A stretch of 64,000 bases of DNA from Deltaproteobacteria bacterium (GCA_017302715.1 JAFLCD010000003.1:1-64000); one strand, 5' to 3'. Numbered from the stretch's first letter, positions 41,464-50,776 are shown. A program made the numbers and translations. The notes: generated from the sequence alone by a model not told the origin.

Positions 41464-42277
41464 GAAATATTTTTCAACAGCTTGGCTGGTTTGGTTATTT
41501 CCAGTTTTTTCCATTATCATTACCGGCTCGCTCTATTCGCAATATTTAAAACATCGTGGACCGCTCATTCATATTTATTTTAATGATGCTACCGGAATCG
41601 AAGTAGAAAAAACGGTGCTTCGGTTTCGTGGTGTGAACGTTGGAAAAGTCGAAGAAATTCTCCTTTCCGAAAATGATAAAGGAGTAAGTATTGTTGCAAG
41701 ATTAGATCGTGAAGCTAAACATTTAGCAGTTGATGGGACTCAATTTTGGATTGTTCAACCGCAAGTCGATTTTCAAGGAGTACGCGGACTTGAAACTTTA
41801 TTTCGCGGATCTTATATTCGAATTTTACAAGGTAAGGGGAGTGGTGACGCCACAACTCAATTCAAAGGACATTCAGAAACCGACGAAAGTAATTCTGTCG
41901 TCTACTATTTACGGTCGCCGATCGTGGATTCAATCAATCCTGGCGACTTTATATTTTATCGCGGACTTAAAATTGGAAATGTCTCTGAAGTTTCTTTAGC
42001 TCACACCGGGCAGTGGATAGATATTCAAATTCAAATTGAAAAAAAATACGTCAAAGTCATTCGCACTAATACGGTCTTTTGGCAAAAATCCGGAGTGGAG
42101 GCGAAGCTCGGATTGTTTGGTTCAAAAGTAAAAATAGGACCTTTGGAATCTTTGATTCGAGGAGGGATTAGTCTTGCGACTCCTGGTAATCCCGGAAAAA
42201 TTGCAGATGCTGGCTCCAAATTTAATTTACTGAGTAGTCCACCTGAAGATGTATTTAAGTGGAATCCAAGTTTATAG
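41456..42277 (+). CDS. MCE (MlaD/PqiB) domain protein with two MCE repeats
   Basis: The 273-residue protein has an N-terminal membrane anchor (LVWLFPVFSIIITGSLYSQYL, about 10-30) and two MCE domains: GPLIHIYFNDATGIEVEKTVLRFRGVNVGKVEEI (about 35-125) and VVYYLRSPIVDSINPGDFIFYRGLKIGNVSEV (about 143-240). E. coli PqiB has three such domains and YebT seven, so this is a reduced Pqi-type protein. In the family the rings form a tunnel for lipids between the membranes. It follows the PqiA-like gene. Confidence 0.85.
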   Translation: MSKKYFSTAWLVWLFPVFSIIITGSLYSQYLKHRGPLIHIYFNDATGIEVEKTVLRFRGVNVGKVEEILLSENDKGVSIVARLDREAKHLAVDGTQFWIVQPQVDFQGVRGLETLFRGSYIRILQGKGSGDATTQFKGHSETDESNSVVYYLRSPIVDSINPGDFIFYRGLKIGNVSEVSLAHTGQWIDIQIQIEKKYVKVIRTNTVFWQKSGVEAKLGLFGSKVKIGPLESLIRGGISLATPGNPGKIADAGSKFNLLSSPPEDVFKWNPSL

Positions 42278-42278
42278 A

Positions 42279-43055
42279 TTATTTTTTGTTGAGTTCAAGC
42301 CGTTCTGCGGCCAAACCGTAAAGATAATTTTCGAACGAAGGAAATTTATTCATGAGAGGTTTTAATTGATCTCGATGGCAAAAAAGAAGGTTCGTAGCTT
42401 CTAAAGCGATCACACTTGCCGTTCGAGGAATTCTGCGCAAAGTTCCTATCTCTCCAAAGATTTCACCTGGATTTAGAATCTGAATTTGTTTTTTATCTTT
42501 TACTAACGAAAGCTTGCCTTGCAGAATTAGAAAAATTTCGTCTCCGGCCGCTCCTTGCTCAAATAACAATTCATCTTTTTTTAGAGTGCGAGGACTAAGG
42601 GTCGATACGATTTCTTCGTAAGCTGAATCTGAAACGGCTGACATATCGGGATGCGAACGAGTTTGTGAATGCATTAATCGAGAGCCATATTTTGAGACGA
42701 TCATTTCTTTGATTTCTGGATGTTCTTCAAAAGTTTGAAGAAGTTCTTCGGCAGAAACTTCTAATAATTTGCAGCTTGTTAAGCATTTCGCAGTAGCCGT
42801 TCTAGGTAGGTCACCCAAAATTCCAATTTCTCCAAAAAAGTTTCCTGCGCGAAGAAGTCGGCGAGTGTATCCATCGAACTGCAATTCCACTGTTCCTTTT
42901 TGAATAATAAAAAAAGACGAGCCTGTATCGCCTTGCGAAAATAAGATTTCTCCTAGCTTTGCTGAAACTTCTTTTCCGCGTTCGCGAAAAATTTCGTTCA
43001 GGCTTTCAGAGGAGTATTCTTCATATAGAGCTGATTGTTTATATTTCCCCGCCAT
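42279..43055 (-). CDS. Double cyclic-nucleotide-binding domain protein
   Basis: The 258-residue protein carries two cNMP-binding domains in tandem (about 25-125 and 140-240). Both have the phosphate-binding cassette type pattern: GNFFGEIGILGDLPRTATAKC in the first and GEIFGEIGTLRRIPRTASVIA in the second. No helix-turn-helix, kinase or other output domain is present. It has no signal peptide and probably acts by protein contact. The arrangement resembles regulatory subunits of PKA and similar stand-alone proteins. Its gene ends 1 bp from the convergent MCE gene. Confidence 0.87.
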   Translation of the reverse strand: MAGKYKQSALYEEYSSESLNEIFRERGKEVSAKLGEILFSQGDTGSSFFIIQKGTVELQFDGYTRRLLRAGNFFGEIGILGDLPRTATAKCLTSCKLLEVSAEELLQTFEEHPEIKEMIVSKYGSRLMHSQTRSHPDMSAVSDSAYEEIVSTLSPRTLKKDELLFEQGAAGDEIFLILQGKLSLVKDKKQIQILNPGEIFGEIGTLRRIPRTASVIALEATNLLFCHRDQLKPLMNKFPSFENYLYGLAAERLELNKK

Positions 43056-43160
43056 AAATGATTATTGTTTATATTGTCTCACAGTTTGTCTGCCAAAAGC
43101 ATGACTACGCAGAATCTGCGAACCCTTGAGAATATGAAAAATTTACAGAGCTAAAACTCT

Positions 43161-43916
43161 CTATTTTTCAGTACTTAGAAAGACTGGTGATATGAAGATC
43201 TCTTCAAATTTTTTCTTAATGCCATCTTGAGATCCTCCCTCGCCCTTCACGTTGATCAAAGCGACAAAGGATTGGCCTTGCTTAATGAAACCTCTTGCTG
43301 AAAGAGTGATGCCTCCTTGATCAGGGCAATAGCCTTCAGCCCACAAAACTTTCTTTGCATTTTTTAAAACAAGAAGTCCCATCTCTGATTTTTTAGGAGC
43401 TGCTTCAGAGAGTTCAGGATCGTAATTCGGGCAAAAATGATGTCTTAAAGAATATCTCGTTTCGTCATTTAAATTTCTAAAAACTTTTACGGCTTTTTCT
43501 CCCACCGAAACTTCTAAACTAAGTGCGTTCGAAATTTGATTGAGCGAAACAAGAGGAAGGGGTGAAGAGACGTTAACGCCCGTTCTTTCTATTTTAGATT
43601 TGAAATCTTTAAAAACAATCGCTGTTTTTTTTGGATTAATAGATTTGTCATGAGCAATTACTTTCGATTGTTTGAGATCTGCCACCCCCCATTCCACAAC
43701 GTCTTTTGTTCGATCTTTTGTTCCAAAAATAATTTTATAGGCCAGTAAGTTTTTTTCGGGATTAAATCCGATAACTTCAAAGCCATGAATTTTCATATGC
43801 GTAATAGGAGAGGCAGGAAGGCTAGTGCCGCCGGAAGTCGCTGGTGCCGAGAAAGCAGGTGAAACAATAGAAAAAAACGCCAAAGTTATAATGCTAATGA
43901 ATAATGTAGATCTCAT
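43161..43916 (-). CDS. Hypothetical secreted protein
   Basis: I place the start at 43916, giving 251 residues and a clean signal peptide (MRSTLFISIITLAFFSIVSPAFSA, about 1-24). An ATG 39 bp upstream is possible but adds polar residues before it. The mature part is probably beta-rich (MKIHGFEVIGFNPEKNLLAYKIIFG, then ITLSARGFIKQGQSFVALINV) and contains two cysteines (HFCPNYD, GYCPDQG). It loosely resembles predicted secreted DUF2259-type proteins (FNPEKNLLAYKI), but I do not assign it. It ends 105 bp from the start of the cNMP gene and is divergent from corA with 64 bp between. Confidence 0.6.
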   Translation of the reverse strand: MRSTLFISIITLAFFSIVSPAFSAPATSGGTSLPASPITHMKIHGFEVIGFNPEKNLLAYKIIFGTKDRTKDVVEWGVADLKQSKVIAHDKSINPKKTAIVFKDFKSKIERTGVNVSSPLPLVSLNQISNALSLEVSVGEKAVKVFRNLNDETRYSLRHHFCPNYDPELSEAAPKKSEMGLLVLKNAKKVLWAEGYCPDQGGITLSARGFIKQGQSFVALINVKGEGGSQDGIKKKFEEIFISPVFLSTEK

Positions 43917-43980
43917 TCTTACGTTTTGCCCTAACTTGTGCCTTGGCGAAAGCATTTTGAATCTTCATCCTAAACTCTAG

Positions 43981-44895
43981 ATGAAAAAAATTATTCCTAC
44001 TTCCAATCCTGCCATTACATGGATCGATATGACGGATCCTAGCTTTCAAGAGTTGGATGAGATTGCTTCTACTTACGGCTTTCCACAGAACTTAGTAGAA
44101 GATTGTTTGGAGCCGGAGCATTTGCCAAAATATGAGGATTGGGAGGGCAAAGGTTTTGCTATCTCTCGAGCTTTTGACGTATTTAGTTCGGCAAAAGCCG
44201 AGGGAGTGCAGTCGTTGACTCGCAAATTGGCCATTTTTTTTGGCGATAATTTTTTTGTAACTATCCATCGAGTGCCTTTACCTTTTTTAGATAAGATGAT
44301 CGAGGATGAGAAAAAAGTTACTCGAAAGCCGCGGTCCACTTTTGATCTACTCAATTCTTGTATCAACCGAGTGGTCGCAACATACGATCAGCCGCTTGAA
44401 TTGTCAGAGCAACTTTTGGATACTTATGAAAAACAATTATTTAGAAATATGGATGTTATTAAACATCTTCACGATATTCATTTTTTAAAGCGCAGAGTTT
44501 CTGTTTTTAGACGAATGCTTTGGCATACGATGAATGCCATATCAAAAATCCAACCTAAAAATAAAAATGAAGGTTCTCAACTTCAGGATATCAAAGAAAA
44601 CGCGCAGTCTAATTATTCGCACGCAGACGAAATCTTAGAAGACGTTAATACTTTGCTTCAATCTCATATTGGAATTGCTTCGCATCGAACAAATGAGGTC
44701 GTAAGAATTCTTACTCTCTTTTCGGTTTTCTTTTTACCTTTAACTTTGATCGCTGGAATTTACGGAATGAATTTTCAAAAAATGCCTGAGCTTGCTTGGG
44801 AGTGGGGATATTGGGGGGCACTTGGATTAATGGGTGTTGTCGCACTCGCCATTTTTATTTGGTTTAAGAAAAAGGGGCTTTTTAATAATTTTTAG
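43981..44895 (+). CDS. corA: CorA-family divalent metal transporter
   Basis: The 304-residue protein has the CorA layout: a cytoplasmic funnel (1-240) with the long helices and two C-terminal membrane helices (about 242-262 and 275-295). The filter motif YGMN is present (about 260-263, GIYGMNFQKMPELAWEWGY). CorA proteins transport Mg2+, Co2+ or Ni2+. The last residues KKKGLFNNF are a typical basic tail. Its 3' end overlaps the convergent AlkZ-related gene by 14 bp. Confidence 0.95.
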   Translation: MKKIIPTSNPAITWIDMTDPSFQELDEIASTYGFPQNLVEDCLEPEHLPKYEDWEGKGFAISRAFDVFSSAKAEGVQSLTRKLAIFFGDNFFVTIHRVPLPFLDKMIEDEKKVTRKPRSTFDLLNSCINRVVATYDQPLELSEQLLDTYEKQLFRNMDVIKHLHDIHFLKRRVSVFRRMLWHTMNAISKIQPKNKNEGSQLQDIKENAQSNYSHADEILEDVNTLLQSHIGIASHRTNEVVRILTLFSVFFLPLTLIAGIYGMNFQKMPELAWEWGYWGALGLMGVVALAIFIWFKKKGLFNNF

Positions 44896-45547
44896 ATGAA
44901 TATTTTATTAAATATTTGAAAAACACATTTTGAGAACCCAAAATATGTGCAGCTTTTTGAATGGCTTCTTCGCGGGTGAGTTTAAAAGCTTTTCGACACT
45001 CATCTTCAAAATAATTTTCAGCTGATGCAATTGCTAAAGAGGGAAAAGCCCCGTCGTCAATTTCTCCCACTCCGACAATAAGAAGTTTTCTCCAAAGCTC
45101 ATTCATTCGCTTGTTGTAGTCAGATTCAAAAAATTTTCCAGAAAGTCCGCTCTCTTCTTTAAGTTGCTTGGTCGAAAGCGGAGAATTATCTTTTAAAATC
45201 GAAAGAATTTTTTGAGCTCCATCACTTAAGTTGTTCGCAGCCTGTGTAGAATTTTCGGCTGAATCGTTGAGTAATCGCAAAAATGCAGGATAGAGATCCT
45301 TCGAAATGAGCGTGGCGCGATTTTGAAACCATTTGCAGTAAATGACCTTCTCAGAAGAAGAGATTTTTTCTCTGAGATGCCAAAGATCTGCTACTCGGTG
45401 ATCCCCATCTTCATCCCATTCCCATTTCATTTGAGATTTTGGAAAAAAATGTGACCAGAGCGAGAGAGGTTCCTTGCGGTTCTTGATTGAAAATACCAAA
45501 AGCGCCCCGTTTTTATTCACCGCTGATATGGCTGAATTTAAATTCAT
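44882..45547 (-). CDS. AlkZ-related winged-helix protein
   Basis: The 221-residue protein resembles the group annotated as AlkZ-related proteins. These carry a winged-helix domain, seen here as AQKILSILKDNSPLSTKQLKEESGLSGKFF (about 108-137), followed by NKRMNELWRKLLIVGVGEIDDGAF (about 144-168). The N-terminal part contains MKWEWDEDGDHRVADLWHLREKI and YCKWFQNRATLISKDLYPAF, matching the pattern WEWK...K.F.....FIS. AlkZ enzymes unhook DNA crosslinks; here the catalytic part is not convincingly present. The role is therefore uncertain. Confidence 0.55.
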   Translation of the reverse strand: MNLNSAISAVNKNGALLVFSIKNRKEPLSLWSHFFPKSQMKWEWDEDGDHRVADLWHLREKISSSEKVIYCKWFQNRATLISKDLYPAFLRLLNDSAENSTQAANNLSDGAQKILSILKDNSPLSTKQLKEESGLSGKFFESDYNKRMNELWRKLLIVGVGEIDDGAFPSLAIASAENYFEDECRKAFKLTREEAIQKAAHILGSQNVFFKYLIKYSSKNY

Positions 45548-45663
45548 TTTAAGCTCCGAAAAAAGTTCATATGTAGTCTGAGATTTCCTTCATTGGAATT
45601 AAAAAAACCTAAGAAATTTACTAGATTAAACGGGCATAGATCTTGCACTCTTCTAGGCCTGGT

Positions 45664-46512
45664 ATGGTTTGGCGGCTGTGCGTGATTTCTATTCTTTTTT
45701 CGAGTCCTTTGGCTTTTGGTCAAAGAGTGTCGATTCATGACCTGGCAAAAAAGTTTGATCTCCAAATTATCGATCTTCCTACGGTTGAAGAACATGATTT
45801 AAAAGGAACGAACAACGGAGAATTTTATCAATATACAAAACCTATCAGTGGCAAAACCGACTTTGGTTTATTGAGACCGATGTTGGATCCAAGCTTTTCT
45901 CACACACGAGAAGGTGAGCCTTACCCTGGAAACATGATTACAAATGGAAAAGTTGCAGATTCAACGGCAAATGCTTTTAAAAATAAATTAGAACAATTGG
46001 CTCGCTTAAGATTTTATGGCGGACCTAGTATCATGGGATTGGCAAAAATTCCAGTTGGGGATGGGCTCTATGATTTGGCTATTATGGTCGAGCATATGGA
46101 AGGTCAGCGAATTCCCTTGCAGGTGGCAGAGCGGCCTTTTTGGCTTCAATCTAGTTTTATCGAAAAATTTAATAGTCTCTATCGTAAAGGTTTCATTCCC
46201 TTAGATTATAAAACCGATTCTCTTTTTTTTAGACCGAGTGGGAGTTTAAGGCTTTTCGATGTTGTCTTGGCGACGCCGGCTGAAATGAGTCGATTTGCTC
46301 GAGAGGATTCTGGTTTAGCGCATCTTCGAAGACTGCAATTAACCCAAAGTGTTTTTCAAATGGAAGAGACAACCAAAGGAGATAAGTCCGAAGAAGCCGC
46401 TCGCTGCAGAAAAATTATTGGGAGCTTAAGAGGAAGTTATCGAAATGCCATCACTCATGAAATGAAAGGTGTACGTATAAATTTTGCGCCCGCGTATTCT
46501 GGGGCGCACTAA
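45664..46512 (+). CDS. Hypothetical secreted protein with kinase-like motifs
   Basis: With the ATG at 45664 the protein has 282 residues and a signal peptide (CVISILFSSPLAFG, about 6-19). A TTG at 45643 only adds residues before it. The middle is reminiscent of a protein-kinase C-lobe: LAIMVEHMEGQRIPL (about 138-152, hinge-like), RKGFIPLDYKTDSLFFRPSGSLRLFDV (about 174-200) with D181 and K183 like HRDLK, S186 where Asn is expected, and D199 like the DFG Asp. I do not see a nucleotide-binding N-lobe. Secretion makes an active kinase less likely. No family assigned. Confidence 0.6.
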   Translation: MVWRLCVISILFSSPLAFGQRVSIHDLAKKFDLQIIDLPTVEEHDLKGTNNGEFYQYTKPISGKTDFGLLRPMLDPSFSHTREGEPYPGNMITNGKVADSTANAFKNKLEQLARLRFYGGPSIMGLAKIPVGDGLYDLAIMVEHMEGQRIPLQVAERPFWLQSSFIEKFNSLYRKGFIPLDYKTDSLFFRPSGSLRLFDVVLATPAEMSRFAREDSGLAHLRRLQLTQSVFQMEETTKGDKSEEAARCRKIIGSLRGSYRNAITHEMKGVRINFAPAYSGAH

Positions 46513-49500
46513 TTAATTTTTTAGATTTTCAATTAAGATAGAATTTCCATTTTCATCCAAACGAAATCTTACATTTTTAAGAGTAGTCGATACGAAACAG
46601 GTTTTATCTAAAATGTGAATCATGGTACCGGCTCCAACTTCGCCATGCACCTCGATCATAGCGTTAGGGTCTGTTTTAATTTTTGATCTCAATTCTTTTT
46701 TCCGTTTGATAAGCTTGAGTTTACTTTCTTTGATTGCATTCGCCTTTGAGTCCAAAGTTTCCAAATGGATTTTATTTTCAGGTTTTTTACCGAATTTGGA
46801 ATTTTTTAATCTAAAAATTTCGTCGGAGATGATTTTTTCTTCAGCCTCTTCTTTTTTTATATTTTTCTCTAAGTTCTCAGCAGCAATCTGATCCTCCACC
46901 TCTTTCTCGGTTGCGAAATTTTTTCCAACGGCTAAATGAGTCTCTACGGCAATTTCCGAATTGCCCGATTGAGGAACCACGATTTTATGAAATGCTTCGA
47001 TTCTCCCGCCTGTAGCACGGCCAGAATTACTTTCGATGATGACGGAGTCATCCGATTTGATCAGCGCCTGATAGCTTTCAGAACGAATATTTACTTTTCC
47101 ATAAGCGATAATTTGAGCCTTATTGGCGAGACCGACTTCGATATCTCCCCTTGCTACCATTTGAGTTCGATTTCCTAAGACTGTTCCAAGGACGATGATC
47201 CGTTTAGGAGATTTAATTTCGGCGTTTTCAACAATACCTTCGACGACAATATCGTCACTTGCGTGGATAGAAAAATCGGCGTGAACAGATCCTCGAATAA
47301 TCACTCCACCGTTTGGGTTTTTAATGTTTCCAGTTTCAAAATGAACATCGCCATCGACGATATAAGTCTTAATCACCGAGCAAGAATCTTTAGTCGCAAT
47401 AAGTGCGCCATCAATTTTTGAAATGAGTTTGTAACCTTGAGGAGTTACAACTTTCTCAATGTTTTCACCAATTCGAAAATTTGAATTTCTTCCTGCTTTT
47501 GCAATAACCGTATTTCCAAAGATATCGCAACCGTCCGTTCCTTTACCTGCATTTTTTACAGAGATGATAGGCTCGTTAGCCCTTACATTAATAATTGCAC
47601 CTCGTTCTCGAAGATCCATACTTCCGTCAGCTCGAAGATGCCCAGCTGCTTTAGAGCCACTCATGATAATTTTGATTTCATCGTCAAATCCGTCTACCGG
47701 ATAAATGCCTCGCAAAATAATCTCATTTAAAATGGGCTCTTGGGTTTGAAAAACTTTGTCTAAAAGTTCTGTAAACTTATTAAGATCAAAGAGTGATTTA
47801 ATCTTTTGCTGTTCACTCCATTCGAGAAGATGTTCAAGGCCAATATACTCGCTTGGAGTTCCATCCAGTCTCTTAGAGGGCGGATAAAGAGAAATAATCG
47901 CCGACAATCTATCTTCGGCAATTTGAATAGGAAAAAAGACGCTTAGATTTCTATCTTTAAAATCTACATATCCCCATGGTGAAATTGTAGAAGTGTAAAT
48001 TCCTGATCTTTGATCAAAGTGGACGCCGTCCCCTATCTCAAGAGGAGGAAATTTTTCTCCTGGCTCAAAAGGTATTTTTTCTCCAAAAATATTTTCGCCA
48101 TCCTCCCCGGGCTCAGCTTTAATAATTTTTGCAAGAGCATCTCCTTTTCTTACAATTTGTAAGGCGCTTCTTTCTTTGAGCTTCGCTTCATCTGCACTTT
48201 CAATTCGACTTTTAGAAAGGTGATTGAAGGTGAATAGGTATTCTAAACGTTCGTTTTGCCCTCGAGTAGGTTCTCGGCCCAGTGCTAATGTAAAGTTCTG
48301 AGAATCAGCCGACTCAGGAAGTCTTAAAAAATTTTCAATCGCTAGCTTGCAGATTCCAGAGGTCACCTTTCTCTGTTTAAGCGCTTCGACAATATCGTTA
48401 AGTTCGATCGAGTTACTCTGAATTGTTTTTGCAGATATATTTCCTGTCGCCTTCATTCGATCTGAAAAAATCTCTACTTCCCAATCCACAGAAATTTTTC
48501 CCCGATCTTCAGAGACCTCTCCAAAAGTTGTAGCTCGAATAGTAACTTTTCCATTCTCTTCCTTATTGGATTCAACACCTGCTCCTATTGAAAACGAAAA
48601 GGCGATACCATCTTCGGCCTTAAGCTCTTTGCCAAACAAATCTCGTCCAGAGCTGCCTTTGGAGGGAGGGTGAACGATTGCAATAACTTCTCCACTTTTT
48701 ACAAAGCGTGATCGATCAGAATAAAATTTTTCTAAATATCCATCATTCCCCGAAATTGGTTCTTCACCTTTTGCAATACAAACGTTGGCTGCCTCTTTAC
48801 CTCGAAGAATGAGGTTGTCGATAACATTCTGTTGAATTCCAAAATTAATCTTAGCTTCTTCTAGTATCTGATGAAAAAACTCAGACGTCGTAGAGGATCC
48901 ATCAAGTAAATGTGGGTGAAAGTCTATAGTTGCTGACATTTCGTCTGAAGAAATTTTAATGATAGGCAAAATATCTAATGAATGGGAACCGATCACGGCT
49001 CGCCCAGAAATATTTGCTTTAACCATTTCGTCCGCAGTCGAACTCGAAGAATCTTTAATGACTTCTGCAGCCTTAGAAAAACTCATTCGATAAGGAATTC
49101 CATTTTGACCTTTTAAACTTTTTCCAAATATATCAGCGCCGGCCACAGCCTTTGTGGCTTGCTTTCTTAGCGCAAGAATTTGTCCTTTCTTGACCAAACC
49201 TGAAATTTTTTCTTTGACCATCGAGGCCATTCGATTGAGAGGCCAAATGATCACTTCCTCATTTGTTCCGTTCTGGGGAGCGATTGCTTTTGCAATAAGA
49301 AAATTCATTTGAGACGAATTTTTTTCTATGGCTTGAGAGATGGCAGATTGCATTTCATCTCTGGATAAATAAGAAGTTATTTTTGCCGCTTTAAGTATTT
49401 CAATAATGATTTCAGGAGTAAGAGTCGCTCCACGACAAGAGCGAGGGTGAAGATCGATCGTTGCAGACATTTTGTCGGCTGCCACTTTTAAAGAAGAGAT

Positions 49501-50157
49501 AATTTCTAATTTATTGTTTCTAAAAGAAATTTCGCCATAAGATTTTGCAATATACTCTGTTACTTCAACTTCTTGGTTCTCTCTCGCTTCGACAAACGGC
49601 CCACACTGAACAGAAATATCTTCTCCAAGTTTTCCTTCGACGCTTTCATTAAAAATATTGAGCCCCGTGATGCCCAATTGAGGCTTCGTCTTGATAAGAA
49701 TAATATCGCCAGGCATTGCCGTTCGATTAGTTTCGTTAAAAAATGTCTTTAGTTTGGCACCCGGACCCTTCTTAGACTCAACACCGGTAGCAATAAGAAT
49801 ATTTTTGACTGTTGTTTTGCTTTTAATGCATCGATCAATAGCTTGCTTAAGTGTATTTTCGTCGATTCCAAATTTCACTTTCATCTGCGAAAGCTCTTGA
49901 AGTCCGCGAATCCATTCGGAGTGCGGAGGCGGCAGAATTCCCTGAGGTGGCTGCATCTCTTCGAGAGTGACTTTCATTTTGTCATCGCTGACTTTGAAAT
50001 GAAGTTTTCCGGGAATAGACTGAATTTCGACAAGAAATTTTTCGGGAGCAATTAATTTCGCTTTAAGAAGCTTTTCGGAGACAAAAAGTTGCTTAGCAGC
50101 TTGTTCTAAAGCTTTCTTCTGATCGGCGGCTTCAACAATGATTTGAGTCAATCCCAC
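46513..50157 (-). CDS. FapA-family (DUF342) protein with five tandem N-terminal repeats
   Basis: The 1,214-residue protein starts with a Jag_N-like region (about 1-50, MGLTQIIVEAADQKKALEQAA). Five repeats of about 160-185 residues follow, each opening with a segment like DKMSATIDLHP (starts near 56, 225, 402, 563, 746) and containing a GxDIFG box (near 162, 340, 501, 684, 873). The last repeat leads into a FapA beta-helix (about 930-1040, VIIRGSVHADFSIHASDDIVVEGIVENAEI), a coiled coil (about 1080-1160) and a beta end. FapA-type proteins are cytoplasmic and linked to flagella or cell-surface control; most have one such repeat and 450-650 residues. Confidence 0.87.
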   Translation of the reverse strand: MGLTQIIVEAADQKKALEQAAKQLFVSEKLLKAKLIAPEKFLVEIQSIPGKLHFKVSDDKMKVTLEEMQPPQGILPPPHSEWIRGLQELSQMKVKFGIDENTLKQAIDRCIKSKTTVKNILIATGVESKKGPGAKLKTFFNETNRTAMPGDIILIKTKPQLGITGLNIFNESVEGKLGEDISVQCGPFVEARENQEVEVTEYIAKSYGEISFRNNKLEIISSLKVAADKMSATIDLHPRSCRGATLTPEIIIEILKAAKITSYLSRDEMQSAISQAIEKNSSQMNFLIAKAIAPQNGTNEEVIIWPLNRMASMVKEKISGLVKKGQILALRKQATKAVAGADIFGKSLKGQNGIPYRMSFSKAAEVIKDSSSSTADEMVKANISGRAVIGSHSLDILPIIKISSDEMSATIDFHPHLLDGSSTTSEFFHQILEEAKINFGIQQNVIDNLILRGKEAANVCIAKGEEPISGNDGYLEKFYSDRSRFVKSGEVIAIVHPPSKGSSGRDLFGKELKAEDGIAFSFSIGAGVESNKEENGKVTIRATTFGEVSEDRGKISVDWEVEIFSDRMKATGNISAKTIQSNSIELNDIVEALKQRKVTSGICKLAIENFLRLPESADSQNFTLALGREPTRGQNERLEYLFTFNHLSKSRIESADEAKLKERSALQIVRKGDALAKIIKAEPGEDGENIFGEKIPFEPGEKFPPLEIGDGVHFDQRSGIYTSTISPWGYVDFKDRNLSVFFPIQIAEDRLSAIISLYPPSKRLDGTPSEYIGLEHLLEWSEQQKIKSLFDLNKFTELLDKVFQTQEPILNEIILRGIYPVDGFDDEIKIIMSGSKAAGHLRADGSMDLRERGAIINVRANEPIISVKNAGKGTDGCDIFGNTVIAKAGRNSNFRIGENIEKVVTPQGYKLISKIDGALIATKDSCSVIKTYIVDGDVHFETGNIKNPNGGVIIRGSVHADFSIHASDDIVVEGIVENAEIKSPKRIIVLGTVLGNRTQMVARGDIEVGLANKAQIIAYGKVNIRSESYQALIKSDDSVIIESNSGRATGGRIEAFHKIVVPQSGNSEIAVETHLAVGKNFATEKEVEDQIAAENLEKNIKKEEAEEKIISDEIFRLKNSKFGKKPENKIHLETLDSKANAIKESKLKLIKRKKELRSKIKTDPNAMIEVHGEVGAGTMIHILDKTCFVSTTLKNVRFRLDENGNSILIENLKN

Positions 50158-50295
50158 TATAACTCACTCTCTATTATATCCCTTGAAATGCCGAAAAATT
50201 GACTTATCTCCTAAGTGCTTAAGCTCGCTCGCAATTTTAGAACTTAAAATCTATGTTAAACTGTTGAAAATCGTTTCTGAAAAAGGGGATGAGAG

Positions 50296-50676
50296 ATGAA
50301 GAAACATAGGGCCCACCATCGCTACGAGCTTAAGTCAGGCGCTAGAATTAGCGGAAAAATTGCAAATTCTATTCACATCCAACTTTTAACGATTGGAATA
50401 GGGGGCTGTAGCTTCTGGGTGGACGAGCAAGAGAGCTTAAAAATTAAGGATGGAGAGAAGATCTCCTGTAAAATTTTTTCGAGTGATAACGAAGAATTTG
50501 TTTTTAATTCTGAAGTTCTTTATTCCTATCCATTTCCTCACGAAGGAGCATTGGGTAAATGCGTGGGAGTAAAATTTACAGGTAATCAATCAAGTCATGT
50601 GCAGTCTTTTCTAGAGGCTTGCGAAATTTTAGAATCCACAAGCGCTACTCGAAAATCTTCTGATTCGATTCAATAA
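50296..50676 (+). CDS. PilZ domain protein
   Basis: The 126-residue protein has the PilZ barrel pattern: HHRYELKSGARISGKI at the start (an R at about 9 and R at 17 in the RxxxR region), then LTIGIGGCSFWV in place of the usual (D/N)xSxxGG, and GALGKCVGVKFTGNQS near the end. The c-di-GMP-binding motif is therefore incomplete, so binding is doubtful. The start has AAGGGG before the ATG. It is divergent from the FapA gene with 138 bp between, so both may be controlled together. Confidence 0.83.
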   Translation: MKKHRAHHRYELKSGARISGKIANSIHIQLLTIGIGGCSFWVDEQESLKIKDGEKISCKIFSSDNEEFVFNSEVLYSYPFPHEGALGKCVGVKFTGNQSSHVQSFLEACEILESTSATRKSSDSIQ

Positions 50677-50685
50677 TTTTCATTT

Positions 50686-50725
50686 GCCGCATTGCGACAC
50701 TCGCTTTATTGCGGCGCTTCAATTT
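50686..50725 (+). terminator. Weak candidate terminator after the PilZ gene
   Basis: GCCGCA (50686-50691) pairs with TGCGGC (50710-50715) across an 18-nt loop, followed by GCTTCAATTTT. The loop is long and the T-run is short, so this is only a possibility. Confidence 0.25.
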
Positions 50726-50776
50726 TAAATAGCTCATAGGTTTCAAGATGAATAAAATGGAATCAAGGGAGATTCC

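Noticed and set aside
43056-43160. Hairpins CGCAG-AAT-CTGCG and AGAG...CTCT in the spacer before the cNMP gene
   Set aside because: The stems are only 4-5 bp and have no convincing T-run, so I do not call a terminator or operator.
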